A stretch of 64,000 nt of DNA from Panulirus ornatus. Lineage: Eukaryota > Arthropoda > Malacostraca > Decapoda > Palinuridae. The position numbers were made by a program, and so were the translations under genes. The notes beneath the pieces are model-generated. The model did no database searches. It saw nothing but the letters and a program-made list of their open reading frames with translations, and was not told where the DNA came from. The stretch is taken from assembly GCF_036320965.1 (NCBI RefSeq), contig NC_092235.1, forward strand, positions 9,094,651 to 9,158,650, given 5' to 3'. Positions 11,800 to 24,178 of the stretch are shown here, piece after piece. Numbering within the stretch: position 1 is the first letter of the stretch; the number at the start of each line of letters is the position of its first letter.

Positions 11800-12340
11800 C
11801 TCACATACATTCCTTACCTCTCATATGTAATGCAACGAAAACACAGCCCACATTCCACAACCAGGCCCTACAACCCTGTCCGTGGTTTACCCCATTTGAT
11901 TCATATGTCCTGCTTCAGTTCACTGATAGCAAGTCGTCCCCTGTAAATCACATCGCCCCAGTTCACTTTATCCTATACACGCCTCTCACGTGACCTTGAG
12001 CATATTCAGGCCCTGATCACTCAAACTCTTGTTCACTTCCTCCATCCATCTCCAATATGGTCGTCCTATTCTTGTCCTCTACACTTCTGACACATGTATC
12101 CTCCTTTAACCTCCCCTCACTCACTTTCTCCAAATGTCTAAACCATTTCAGTACACCCTCTTCAGCTCTGTCAACCATGCTCTATTTATCATCACACATC
12201 TCTCTTACCCTATCATTACTTACTGGATCAACCCGCGTCACACCACATGTTGTCCTCAGACATTTCATTTTCAACACATTCACTCTATCATCAAATCTTC
12301 CTCATACTGTCTCTACCTTCACCGCCGACTGACATCACTA
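11800..12340 (-). mobile_element. Old, diverged RTE-like LINE 3' fragment
   Basis: Minus-strand match to the last quarter of the LINE ORF plus a long-type 3' UTR. GTGGTTTACCCC and CAGGCCCTGATCACTC are recognisable at 11883 and 12010, with heavy substitution. The frame is interrupted. The family therefore has been present for a long time as well as recently. Confidence 0.75.
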
Positions 12341-12591
12341 TTCAAACTCAGAAATGTCTATACCATCTTTATTGTACCTGAGCCGCGACCCAGCCAGGTC
12401 CTCCTGACTAACTAGAGCCACACACACACAGGCACCACCAGCTGGACACAATACACAACACAACACACACAATCCTCCTGGGTCCATCTCACACCACCTA
12501 CCAAGATGTGCTCATCTGGCTGACCACGTCCACCCCACCAACACCACCAGCTAACCCCCTGCCCACCATCACCTCCACCCCCGGCACAATG

Positions 12592-12594
<3 letters not shown>

Positions 12595-12668
<74 letters not shown>
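12595..12668. repeat. (CT)n microsatellite
   Basis: About 37 uninterrupted CT units. The minus-strand Arg-Glu frame is an artefact. Confidence 0.98.
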
Positions 12669-12670
<2 letters not shown>

Positions 12671-12837
12671 GTATGGAATGATTCAGTTAAACAGAGAGAG
12701 AGACTGCACAACCATATTGCCTCCATATTTACTGAGACTCACAACAGTGATACGCCTTACTTGTATATGGTTTATTCAGACCAGACCAGCTTAGCCCACC
12801 TGGACAGACGTGAGATGAGACGTGCAGAGACGGGCAG

Positions 12838-13497
12838 CATGATGACGACCCTGGCTGCACCTGGACACTGGGGACGTCCAGCATGATGACGACCCTGGCT
12901 GCACCTCGACACTGGGGACGTCCAACATGATGACGACCCTGGCTGCACCTGGACACTGGGGACGTCCAGCATGATGACGACCCTGGCTGCACCTGGACAC
13001 TGGGGACGTCCAACATGATGACGACCCTGGCTGCACCTGGACACTGGGGACGTCCAACATGATGACGACCCTGGCTGCACCTGGACACTGGGGACGTCCA
13101 GCATGATGACGACCCTGGCTGCACCTGGACACTGGGGACGTCCAACATGATGACGACCCTGGCTGCACCTGGACACTGGGGACGTCCAACATGATGACGA
13201 CCCTGGCTGCACCTGGACACTGGGGACGTCCAACATGATGACGACCATGGCTGCACCTGGACACTGGGGACGTCCAGCATGATGACGACCCTGGCTGCAC
13301 CTGGACACTGGGGACGTCCAACATGATGACGACCATGGCTGCACCTGGACACTGGGGACGTCCAACATGATGACGACCCTGGCTGCACCTGGACACTGGG
13401 GACGTCCAGCATGATGACGACCCTGGCTGCACCTGGACACTGGGGACGTCCAACATGATGACGACCCTGGCTGCACCTGGACACTGGGGACGTCCAG
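12838..13497. repeat. 44-bp minisatellite, about 15 copies
   Basis: Tandem 44-bp units containing GGCTGCACCTGGACACTGGG and GACGTCCARCATGATGACGA, with a few variant positions (CCTGG/CATGG, AACATG/AGCATG). Since 3 x 44 = 132, all three minus-strand frames read the same 44-residue pattern with no stops. The long ORFs here are products of the repeat and not evidence for a protein. Confidence 0.97.
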
Positions 13498-13688
13498 CAG
13501 CAGCAGATAATAATGTGGACATGTCTGCCTCCGCTCGTCAATCACCACCTTACGCTGAAGCCTCATAATGACTGGATGGAGGAAGGTATGGCGATACACC
13601 GTCAGTTTACACTTCATGTTTCTCTCGGTTATAAAACTAAAACAAGAAAATAATACTAAGTTTAATATTTGTATTGTATGACTACAGT

Positions 13689-15287
13689 ATGTATGACTCA
13701 TGGTGAGGTGCCTGAGGATTGGCGGAATGCGTGCATAGTGCCATTGTACAAAGGCAAAGGGGATAAGAGTGAGTGCTCAAATTACAGAGGTATAAGTTTG
13801 TTGAGTATTCCTGGTAAATTATATGGGAGGGTATTGATTGAGAGGGTGAAGGCATGTACAGAGCATCAGATTGGGGAAGAGCAGTGCGGTTTCAGAAGTG
13901 GTAGAGGATGTGTGGATCAGGTGTTTGCTTTGAAGAATGTATGTGAGAAATACTTAGAAAAGCAAATGGATTTGTATCTAGCATTTATGGATCTGGAGAA
14001 GGCATATGATAGAGTTGATAGAGATGCTCTGTGGAAGGTATTAAGAATATATGGTGTGGGAGGCAAGTTGTTAGAAGCAGTGAAAAGTTTTTATCGAGGA
14101 TGTAAAGCATGTGTACGTGTAGGAAGAGAGGAAAGTGATTGGTTCTCAGTGAATGTAGGTTTGCGGCAGGGGTGTGTGATGTCTCCATGGTTGTTTAATT
14201 TGTTTATGGATGGGGTTGTAAAGGAGGTAAATGCAAGAGTCCTGGAAAGAGGGGCAAGTATGAAGTCTGTTGGGGATGAGAGAGCTTGGGAAGTGAGTCA
14301 ATTGTTGTTCGCTGATGATACAGCGCTGGTGGCTGATTCATGTGAGAAACTGCAGAAGCTGGTGACTGAGTTTGGTAAAGTGTGTGGAAGAAGAAAGTTG
14401 AGAGTAAATGTGAAAAAGAGCAAGGTTATTAGGTACAGTAGGGTTGAGGGTCAAGTCAATTGGGAGGTGAGTTTGAATGGAGAAAAACTGGAGGAAGTGA
14501 AGTGTTTTAGATATCTGGGAGTGGATCTGTCAGCGGAAGGAACCATGGAAGCGGAAGTGGATCATAGGGTGGGGGAGGGGGCGAAAATTTTGGGAGCCTT
14601 GAAAAATGTGTGGAAGTCGAGAACATTATCTCGGAAAGCAAAAATGGGTATGTTTGAGGGAATAGTGGTTCCAACAATGCTGTATGGTTGCGAGGCGTGG
14701 GCTATGGATAGAGATGTGCGCAGGAGGATGGATGTGCTGGAAATGAGATGTTTGAGGACAATGTGTGGTGTGAGGTGGTTTGATCGAGTAAGTAACGTAA
14801 GGGTAAGAGAGATGTGTGGAAATAAAAAGAGCGTGGTCGAGAGAGCAGAAGAGGGTGTTTTGAAATGGTTTGGGCACATGGAGAGAATGAGTGAGGAGAA
14901 ATTGACCAAGAGGATATATGTGTCGGAGGTGGAGGGAACGAGGAGAAGAGGGAGACCAAATTGGAGGTGGAAAGATGGAGTGAAAAAGATTTTGTGTGAT
15001 CGGGGCCTGAACATGCAGGAGGGTGAAAGGAGGGCAAGAAATAGAGTGAATTGGAGTCATGTGGTATACAGGGGTTGACGTGCTGTCAGTGGATTGAAGC
15101 AAGGCATGTGAAGCGTCTGGGGTAAACCATGGAAAGCTGTGTAGGTATGTATATTTGCGTGTCTGGACGTGTGTATGTACATGTGTATGGGGGGGGGGGG
15201 GGTTGGGCCATTTCTTTCGTCTGTTTCCTTGCGCTACCTCGCAAACGCGGGAGACAGCGACAAAGTATAAAAAAAAAAAAAAAAAAA
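13689..15287 (+). mobile_element. RTE-like LINE, 5'-truncated, with 9-bp target-site duplication
   Basis: Starts inside the reverse transcriptase (at the CMTHGEVPEDW segment) and runs through the ORF end, a short-type 3' UTR, the terminal hairpin and an A-rich tail. The sequence GACTACAGT occurs at 13680-13688 and again right after the tail at 15288-15296. This is the signature of target-primed reverse transcription with 5' truncation. It is the clearest insertion boundary in the window. Confidence 0.93.
13690..15078 (+). pseudogene. LINE reverse transcriptase fragment (uninterrupted frame)
   Basis: About 460 codons of RTE-type reverse transcriptase without stops, lacking endonuclease and linker. 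Visible motifs are YRGISLLSIPGK, GFRSGRGCVDQVF, motif A MDLEKAYDRVD, motif B GLRQGCVMSP, motif C LLFADDTALVAD (about 14305-14340) and the C-terminal GCEAWAM and WFGHMERM blocks. One conserved VVRRRMD has become DVRRRMD near 14710. Dead on arrival because of 5' truncation, but young, since the frame is intact. Confidence 0.9.
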
Positions 15288-15296
15288 GACTACAGT

Positions 15297-17185
15297 TAAC
15301 CCTTGTGTTAGTAATACAGTGGTAATACTGTGACATTGATGTAATATCCATTTGATAAATCTCTATCTAAATATGACCTTCAGTCATAAAGACTGCACCA
15401 CAAACCTTTCATTGCCTTGAAATCTTAAGAGAATCAATGTTAACCTTTGTATGTTTTATATATGATCCAGTGACTTTAACCCCAGCCACCGTTGTAGACA
15501 GTCATATCCCTGATATGTGGACACCTGGAACGTTGTAGATAATTTATCATGAAGGTCCCAGTACTGTGTCCACGCCACACCCACCCCAACAAAGGGCGCC
15601 TGTGGACGACGATGACGAAGGGAGACTCTTCAAGCAAACCTCATCATAAGTTTACAAGGACGATCTCTTTGTGTTTTCTGTCATCCACTAAGGAATATTT
15701 GTCAAGCGTTTGGTGTGTCCACAACTGTTTTATACCTTCGGAGTTATATTTCTTCCTCTTGTGTATCACTAACATCGACTCTCGGGTCGCCTGAGTTTCA
15801 CTACAACGAAATTCGCAGACGTTACTAAAGGTGAGACGTAAGACCACGTCAGGTACTCAACAGATGCGACAACTTGACATAGCTATCGTAAAATGGTACA
15901 TTGGATTGTGCTTCCTGCTTGTTTAATTCTTGCTTTGTTTGCATTAACATTTGTCTATTGATTTATAGATTATGGCTGGAGGTAACCATTGTCAACTCTT
16001 CATAATTGATGATGATCTGTGGTAGGTTTACTCCCTACACCCATCATCCTTCTTGGTTCCAAATCTATTTCAGGCCACCCAGACCACTGGTGCCTTGTGG
16101 ATGTACCAATGTGACCCTATGTTCGTACAATTGTTCTTAAGCCCATTTCGTAGGCAGTGTTACCTCTGTGTTTTGTGAAAATTGTCTCCTTACCAGCGAG
16201 TATTGTAAGAAAATGGTTTAACAGTCTATCTTGCAACTGCATCAGCTACTACAGATAATCAGAAAGTGTAAACATTCAGCGGTTCATGAATGCCAAGCGG
16301 TTGTTCAAGCCAGGCAAAATGTGTGGATGACCTTGACGGAGTAAGCAATGTGTTGATGAATTTATGGCCAGTGGTGTGGCGAGGGAGGGTCTGGGCAGGC
16401 AGGACACGATTGAGTGATGTTTCGTATCGTCAAGCCTCATTCCTTCCCTTGTCTATGTTTTACTTTTGATGACATTCATAGAGAATGCAGCTAAGGAGTT
16501 ACGTTTTCTATACACAACATAGATGCTATTCGTTTTTACAAAATCGTAGTTTACTTGCAAACGGTAAAATCACTCATATGTAGCTTTGCCAGGTTTCCTC
16601 CTAAATTTGTTCTCCATATTAGATTCATCATACGTCAACGTAACAACTTAACAAAGAGATGGTCACGAAGTGCAAAGATTAAAAATGATGAAAGGCTTTG
16701 ATAATCTCGATCTAACAAATTCCCTAAGGCTAGATCTTCTGATCTAAGTCGTATTAATGGATGCAGTCTGGTGGGAAAACATTCTACCTTCACTGAGGCC
16801 AAGTGTTATTTGCTCAACCTAATTGTTAACATACAGACTGATGATTCCCCTGCAACTTCCATGGTATACACACTGACCAACTTGGCAAGTGGTACACCGA
16901 GTACAACGCCACACCTCCTGACTCCTTCCCAACCCACATGATGAAGGTCATGGACAACTTGTATGACCGCTACCTAACATTACCTGGACCCAAGATGACA
17001 TTAAAAATTATTGATAAATTCTATCTTGCTTGAGAGAACAAAATCTTTAATACTAAAGAATGATGGAAAGAAAGAGCAAGATAATATCTTGGGGGATAAA
17101 GTGTGTTGATCACCACAGACAAAATTGAGGATACAACATAGAATAGAGAATTTGTACATGATGATGCTCTTGCCTCCTCTGACGT
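15297..17185. other. Low-repeat spacer; one weak coding-like stretch
   Basis: No repeat array or transposon recognised. At about 16845-17033 on the plus strand an open stretch of roughly 60 codons has a natural-looking composition (for example LGKWYTEYNATPPDSFP and MKVMDNLYDRYL). A stop lies just upstream and no clear splice sites bound it. It might be a decayed exon; I assign no function. Confidence 0.3.
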
Positions 17186-17913
17186 CCACATGTTATCCAC
17201 ATAAACACAGTACTTTACTACAGTACATACAGTAATATCAGTCGTAACAACACTATGTAAGTAGTCGTGATTACCGTAACATGTGAGTGGCAAGATTGGA
17301 TGACGTAACGTAACAATATCAGACTTCATCATTCTCAATAGTTTAGGTGGATCATGTAATATTTGGCGTTGCTTCATGTTTTATCAGATGATCAAATGAT
17401 GGTTGGTCTAATGACCTTCACAAGTCACTGGTCATTAAATCCCACACAGCAACCAACCACTCAGGATGACCAGGAGGGAGCCACCTGGTGCAGACCAAGT
17501 GTACCAGCCTGGTGGAGAGGATCAACTGCTCCACCTCAGGATAAGAGCTGCTCAAGTTCTGTAGTGAGGGACACTCCAAGTGGCATGTGAAACTACCAGT
17601 CTTAGTTATAAACTACCGCCCGGCTGGCCGGTGGGTGGCTGTGGCCAACATGAACCCAGGGACTACACACACACACACACACACACACACCGCCCACTGA
17701 CCTGACCACCGGCCGGTGGGTGGCTGTGGCCAACATGAACCCAGGGGCTACACACACACACACACACACACACCGCCCACTGACCTGACCACCGGCCGGT
17801 GGGTGGATGTGGCCAACATGAACCCAGGGGCTACACACACACACACACACACACACCGCCCACTGACCTGACCACCGGCCGGTGGGTGGCTGTGACCAAC
17901 ATGAACCCAGGGG

Positions 17914-17948
<35 letters not shown>

Positions 17949-18850
17949 GAGCGGCGCAAGGCTGGAGGCGGGGCATCGTGACGTCACAGGCAAGTCCCTC
18001 CCCCCGCCAGATCCAAACATGTGTTGTGTCTGGTGATGGCGGTTCAAGATTTCCCACATTTATATTGATCTTTACATTATCATCCACTCCCAAAGTCACC
18101 TGGCATTCTTGTGTTTCAACAACAGACGTGATATATGCAACACCAGGCAAACATTGTACCATTATCTGATAGGTTAATTGGTGCACAATCAAGAACCAGT
18201 GAATTTCATCGCCGCCATAAGTAAGTAAGGAAGGTGACTTTAATGATGATAAATACGACCTGGTATGGCTGTGTCTACACACTACCGCCATCTGGTCAAC
18301 ATTGTACATACCAACATTTAAACTGTGACATTCAACCACAAGGTTTAAAGTCGCTCATGAAAACGCGAACTTAAAATCTATCCATTTAAATCTACCATTC
18401 ATCAATAAACATTTAAACACCATCATTTGAACGTAAACCTTCCAGCTACGTTATTTTACCAGAGTCCTTTAAGATACGTTATATAAACACAAAACTTAAA
18501 TGTACGTTAAGCTTGTGCAAACCATCATGGAATCTCAAACTTTTAGATTAGAATTGTGATGAAATTGCGAACTTTTAACTCTGTCAAATTACAGCTATTG
18601 TACAAAATGATTCACTTAATTGACAAATTTTAATGTCAGTTAATTTAACGATATCCTTTGTGCTTCATCTCTGAAACACAAACCTTTAAACTTTGTCTCT
18701 AGAACTGAACACAACCATTAAGTTTCATAACTGGAATGGAAATTTGGATAATCTATCAAAATTCGTCATATAACGCGAACTTTTAAATCCTTCCATTCAG
18801 TTGGGCCGTTACTTGCCTGGCTGCCATTCATAATATGTCCTTTTATATTG
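17186..18850 (+). repeat. Segmental duplication, right copy
   Basis: Second copy of 10130-11725. It is nearly identical up to about 18300 and strongly diverged beyond. It lacks the 71-bp minisatellite that precedes the left copy and has four instead of three compound (CA)n units (17615-17950). Only a few small substitutions separate the copies within the conserved block. Confidence 0.9.
17615..17950. repeat. Compound (CA)n minisatellite, 4 units
   Basis: Counterpart of the array at 10555-10800 with one extra unit and longer (CA)n tracts. Confidence 0.92.
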
Positions 18851-18866
18851 TATGTTGACTACGCTC

Positions 18867-20640
<1,774 letters not shown>

Positions 20641-20781
20641 TCAGTATGTTTATTTTCGATAATAAAGAACAGAAAAAGGAGCCAAACAAGTAAATTTCGT
20701 CAAAGACATTTCTCTTTTCTAAACGCTGCCTCGCAAAGATTTTCATTAATTCAAATTGAAGAAACAGACATATTTTCTATT

Positions 20782-20852
20782 GTCTGGTTAGCTCAGTGGT
20801 AGAGCGTGAGTCTCACACACTCAAGGTCGTGGGTTCGAGACCCACACCAGAC
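20782..20852 (+). tRNA. tRNA-Val (anticodon CAC)
   Basis: Complete cloverleaf. The acceptor stem GTCTGGT (20782-20788) pairs with ACCAGAC (20846-20852). The D stem is GCTC/GAGC and the anticodon stem TGAGT/ACTCA holds loop CTCACAC, giving anticodon CAC (20814-20816). The T stem GTGGG/CCCAC carries loop TTCGAGA. Internal A box (TTAGCTCAGTGG) and B box (GGTTCGAGACC) are intact and T-rich stretches follow from 20856, as expected for Pol III termination. No intron. All stems pair perfectly, so it is probably functional. Isotype rests on the anticodon alone. Confidence 0.88.
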
Positions 20853-21153
20853 ATAATTTTTGTCTTTTTCTTTTTTCATTTTGTCCGCATCACATGTGCG
20901 CAACATTCAGTATGTTCGTCCAACGTTATAGTGAAGATCTTCACGATAAATTGTGGTTTTCGACCTTATCTGAAAGGGTCAGGTCCACCAAGACGTCCTT
21001 GAAATCTTCCAGAAGCTTCTGGCGATCCTCCTCCAACTGCTGGGCACATCAGAGTTAACATGGGCCGGACATCGGTTGTGGAACGACTTAATCTGCTTCC
21101 GGTAGTTAGCAGGGAGGATAATGAGGGCTCTGACCTCATACCAGGTCAGCTTA
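20853..21153. other. Spacer after the tRNA
   Basis: T-rich Pol III terminator-like stretches at 20856-20882, then unrecognised sequence. Confidence 0.4.
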
Positions 21154-21258
21154 GTTCTAGTCTATTGCTTAGTTCCAGTCTATTGCTTAGTTCCAGTCTA
21201 TTGCTTAGTTCCAGTCTATTGCTTAGTTCCAGTCTATTGCTTAGTTCCAGTCTATTGC
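21154..21258. repeat. 18-bp minisatellite, about 6 copies
   Basis: Tandem TTAGTTCCAGTCTATTGC units, the first with a C-to-T variant. It lies just left of the assembly gap and may itself have hindered assembly. Confidence 0.95.
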
Positions 21259-21285
21259 AACGACAATAAAAAAGTAAAACTCATT

Positions 21286-21385
21286 NNNNNNNNNNNNNNN
21301 NNNNNNNNNNNNNNNNNNNNNNNNNNNNNNNNNNNNNNNNNNNNNNNNNNNNNNNNNNNNNNNNNNNNNNNNNNNNNNNNNNNNN
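21286..21385. other. Assembly gap (100 N)
   Basis: Exactly 100 N, the usual placeholder for a gap of unknown size. The distance and even adjacency of the two sides is uncertain. Confidence 0.99.
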
Positions 21386-21848
21386 GACAGAGATAAATGA
21401 TTTTAGCCTAGCCATCATGGGATAACGATAAATAATCTTAGGCTCTGGGGCATCAAGGCCCATTTTTGGTCGTCCATCATTAAATTTGCTCGTTATTTTA
21501 TATCATTATAGTTTTAACTTTATAGACTGACTTGGTTCTGTTGTATGTTTTCAACCAAGAAAAAAACTGAAGTGTCCCAGCTTTTTAGAAAATGCATTTG
21601 TATACTTAACTTTCTCGGGATGTTAGTGGAAAACATGTGGAGAATAACCACGACTGAGACTAGCTTCCTGTGTGCTGTGAATTTATTACCTTCCCTTTTT
21701 CCCCCTCTTCTCTCTTCTCTCTCTTCTTCTCTCTCTCTTCTCTCTCTCTTCTCTCATCTGATCAAAAATTTCGATATTTATGAGATTCCAATGTATACCA
21801 AATTCTGAATTTCTTGTTTGTCTTGTAAAGTGGATTATGGGGTTTTGT

Positions 21849-21850
<2 letters not shown>
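21386..21850. other. Spacer with a CT-rich tract
   Basis: A pyrimidine-rich TCTCTCTTCTC-type stretch at about 21700-21755. No gene recognised. Confidence 0.5.

Positions 21851-21942
<92 letters not shown>
21851..21942. repeat. (TA)n microsatellite
   Basis: About 46 TA units, directly adjoining the tail of a short interspersed element. Confidence 0.98.
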
Positions 21943-21944
<2 letters not shown>

Positions 21945-22086
21945 TTTTCTTTCAAACTATTCGCCATTTCCCGCATTAGCGAGGTAGCGTTCAGAACAGA
22001 GGACTGGGCCTTTGAGGGAAATACCCTCACCTGGCCCAATTCTCTGTTCCTTCTTTTGGAAAATTAAAAAAAAACGAGAGGGGAGG

Positions 22087-22088
<2 letters not shown>
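21943..22088 (-). mobile_element. Short LINE-derived element, 5'-truncated
   Basis: Minus-strand copy of the family described at 23088-23344. The 3' hairpin part (CGCATTAGCGAGGTAGCG at about 21971) and middle segment are present; the first ~100 bp are missing. (TA)n flanks both sides. Confidence 0.8.

Positions 22089-22175
<87 letters not shown>
22089..22175. repeat. (TA)n microsatellite
   Basis: About 43 TA units between a short element and a truncated LINE. Confidence 0.98.
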
Positions 22176-22176
<1 letters not shown>

Positions 22177-23010
22177 CGTGGGCTATGGATAGAGTTGTGC
22201 GCAGGAGGGTGGATGTGCTGGAAATGAGATGTTTGAGGACAATATGTGGTGTGAGGTGGTTTGATCGAGTAAGTAATAATAGGATAAGAGAGATGTGTGG
22301 TAATGAAAAGAGTGTGGTTGAGAGAGCAGAAGAGGGTGTTTTGAAATGGTTTGGGCACATGGAGAGAATCAGTGAGGAAAGATTGACCAAGAGGATATAT
22401 GTGTCAGAGGTGGAGGGAACGAAGAGACGTGGGAGACCAAATTGGAGGTGGAAAGATGGATTGAAAAAGATTTTGGGTGACTGGGGCCTGAACATGCAGG
22501 AGGGTGAAAGTCGTGCAAGGAACAGAGTGAATTGGAACGATGTGATATACCGGGGTCGACGTGCTGTCAATGCATTGAACCAGGGCAAGTTAAGCGTCTG
22601 GGATAACCATGGAAAGTTCTGTGGGGCCTGGATGTTTAAAGGGAGCTGTGGTTTCGGTGCATTATTACATGACAGCTAGAGACTGAGTGTGAACGAATGG
22701 GGCCTTTGTTGTCTTTTCCTAGCGCTGCTTCGCACACATGAGGGGGGAGGGGGATGTTATTCCATGTGTGGCGAGGTGGCGAAGGGAGTAAATAAAGACA
22801 GAAAGTATGAAGTATGTACATGTGTATATATGTATATATCTGTGTGTGTATATATATGAGTACATTGAGATGTATAGGTATGTATATTTGCGTGTGTGGA
22901 CGTGTATGTATATAAATGTGTATGGGGGTGGGTTGGGCCATTTCTTTCGTTTGTTTCCCTGCGCTACCTCGCTGACGCGGGAGACAGCGACAAAGCAAAA
23001 TAAATAAAAA
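22176..23010 (+). mobile_element. RTE-like LINE 3' part with long-type 3' UTR
   Basis: Begins at the AWAMDRVVRRR segment and keeps an open frame to the usual ORF end near 22558, where the stop seen in other copies is changed (YRGRRAVNALN reads on). The 3' UTR is the long type: about 270 bp (22615-22880) absent from short-type copies, including GTTTCGGTGCATTA. It ends in the hairpin (GACGCGGGAGACAGCGAC near 22975) and an A-rich tail. Confidence 0.88.
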
Positions 23011-23050
23011 AGTAAATATGTATATATATATATATACATATATACATTTT

Positions 23051-23052
<2 letters not shown>

Positions 23053-23087
<35 letters not shown>
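23053..23087. repeat. (TA)n microsatellite
   Basis: Short TA run between the LINE tail and a short element. Confidence 0.95.
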
Positions 23088-23089
<2 letters not shown>

Positions 23090-23337
23090 TTTCTTTCTTT
23101 CATACTATTCGCCATTTCCCGCATTAGCGAGGTAGCGTTGAGAACAGAGGACTGGGCCCTTGAGGGAATATCCTCACCTGGGCCCCTTCTCTGTTCCCTC
23201 TTTTGGAAAATTAAAAAAAAAAAAAAAAAAAAAAAAAGTGAGAGGGGAGGATTTCCAGCCCCCCGCTCCCTCCCCTTTTAGTCGCCTTCTACGACACGCA
23301 GGGAATACGTGGGAAGTATTCTTTCTCCCCTATCCCC

Positions 23338-23344
<7 letters not shown>
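23088..23344 (-). mobile_element. Short LINE-derived (SINE-like) element, full length
   Basis: About 255 bp read on the minus strand. The first ~110 bp (23344 back to ~23235) match the 5' UTR of the intact LINE at 56574 (GGGGATAGGGG, AATACTTCCCACGTATTC, GTGTCGTAGAA). A T-rich tract and a weaker match to the next ~100 bp of the LINE 5' end follow. The last ~50 bp match the LINE 3' hairpin (CGCTACCTCGCTAATGCGGG). No ORF and no tRNA-like A/B boxes. It looks like a LINE with its ORF removed, comparable to RIME/ingi in trypanosomes; the mechanism of origin is inference. (TA)n lies on both sides. Confidence 0.85.

Positions 23345-23377
<33 letters not shown>
23345..23377. repeat. (TA)n microsatellite
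   Basis: TA run between two copies of the short element. Confidence 0.95.
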
Positions 23378-23379
<2 letters not shown>

Positions 23380-23530
23380 TTTTTTTCTTTTGTACTATTC
23401 GCCATTTCCCGCATTAGCGAGGTAGCGCTATGAACAGAGGACTGGGCCTTAGAGGGAATATCCTCACCTGGCCCCCTTCTCTGTTCCTTCTTTTGGAAAA
23501 GAAAAAAGAAAAAAAAAATAAAATAAAATA
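23378..23530 (-). mobile_element. Short LINE-derived element, 5'-truncated
   Basis: Same family as 23088-23344 without its LINE 5'-UTR head. On the plus strand it ends in an A-rich stretch (AAATAAAATAAAATAAAAA) that runs into the next LINE fragment. Confidence 0.8.
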
Positions 23531-23992
23531 AAAAGAACGTGGTTGAGAGAGAAGAAGAGGGTGTTTTGAAATGGTTTGGGCACATGGAGAGAATGACTGA
23601 GGAAAGATTGACCAAGAGGATATATGTGTCAGAGGTGGAGGGAACGAGGAGAAGTGGGAGACCAAATTGGAGGTGGAAAGATGGAGTGAAAAAGATTTTG
23701 TGTGATCGGGGCGTGAACATGCAGGAGGGTGAAAGGAGGGCAAGGAATAGAGTGAAATGGATCGATGTGGTATACCGGGGTTGACGTGCTGTCAGTGGAT
23801 TGAATCAGGGCATGTGAAGCGTCTGGGGTAAACCATGGAAAGCTGTGTAGGTATGTATATTTGCGTGTGTGGACGTGTATGTATATACATGTGCATGGGG
23901 GTGGGTTGGGCCATTTCTTTCGTCTGTTTCCTTGCGCTACCTCGCAAACCCGGGAGACAGCGACAAAGCAAAAAAAAAAAAAAAAGAAAACA

Positions 23993-23997
<5 letters not shown>
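23531..23997 (+). mobile_element. RTE-like LINE, last 80 codons and 3' UTR
   Basis: Starts in the NVVEREEEGVLKWFGH region. Frame open to the ORF end at 23784, then short-type 3' UTR, hairpin and A tail. Confidence 0.88.

Positions 23998-24057
<60 letters not shown>
23998..24057. repeat. (TA)n microsatellite
   Basis: TA run joining a LINE tail to the 3' end of a short element in opposite orientation. Confidence 0.97.
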
Positions 24058-24059
<2 letters not shown>

Positions 24060-24178
24060 TTTTATTTCATTCAAACCATTCGCCATTTTCCGCGTTAGCG
24101 AGGTAGCGTTAAGAACAGAGAACTGGGCCTTTCAGGGAATATCCTCACCTGGTTCCCTTCTCCGTTGGAAAAAAAAAA
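24058..24178 (-). mobile_element. Short LINE-derived element, 5'-truncated
   Basis: Contains the hairpin (CGCGTTAGCGAGGTAGCG) and the GGGCCT...GGGAATATCCTCACC middle part. It ends at a poly(A) that abuts the next LINE. Confidence 0.78.

Noticed and set aside
12729..13701. Three long overlapping minus-strand ORFs (243-309 codons)
   Set aside because: All are readings of the 44-bp minisatellite in different frames. The repeat has no stop in any of them and no non-repeat domain is present.
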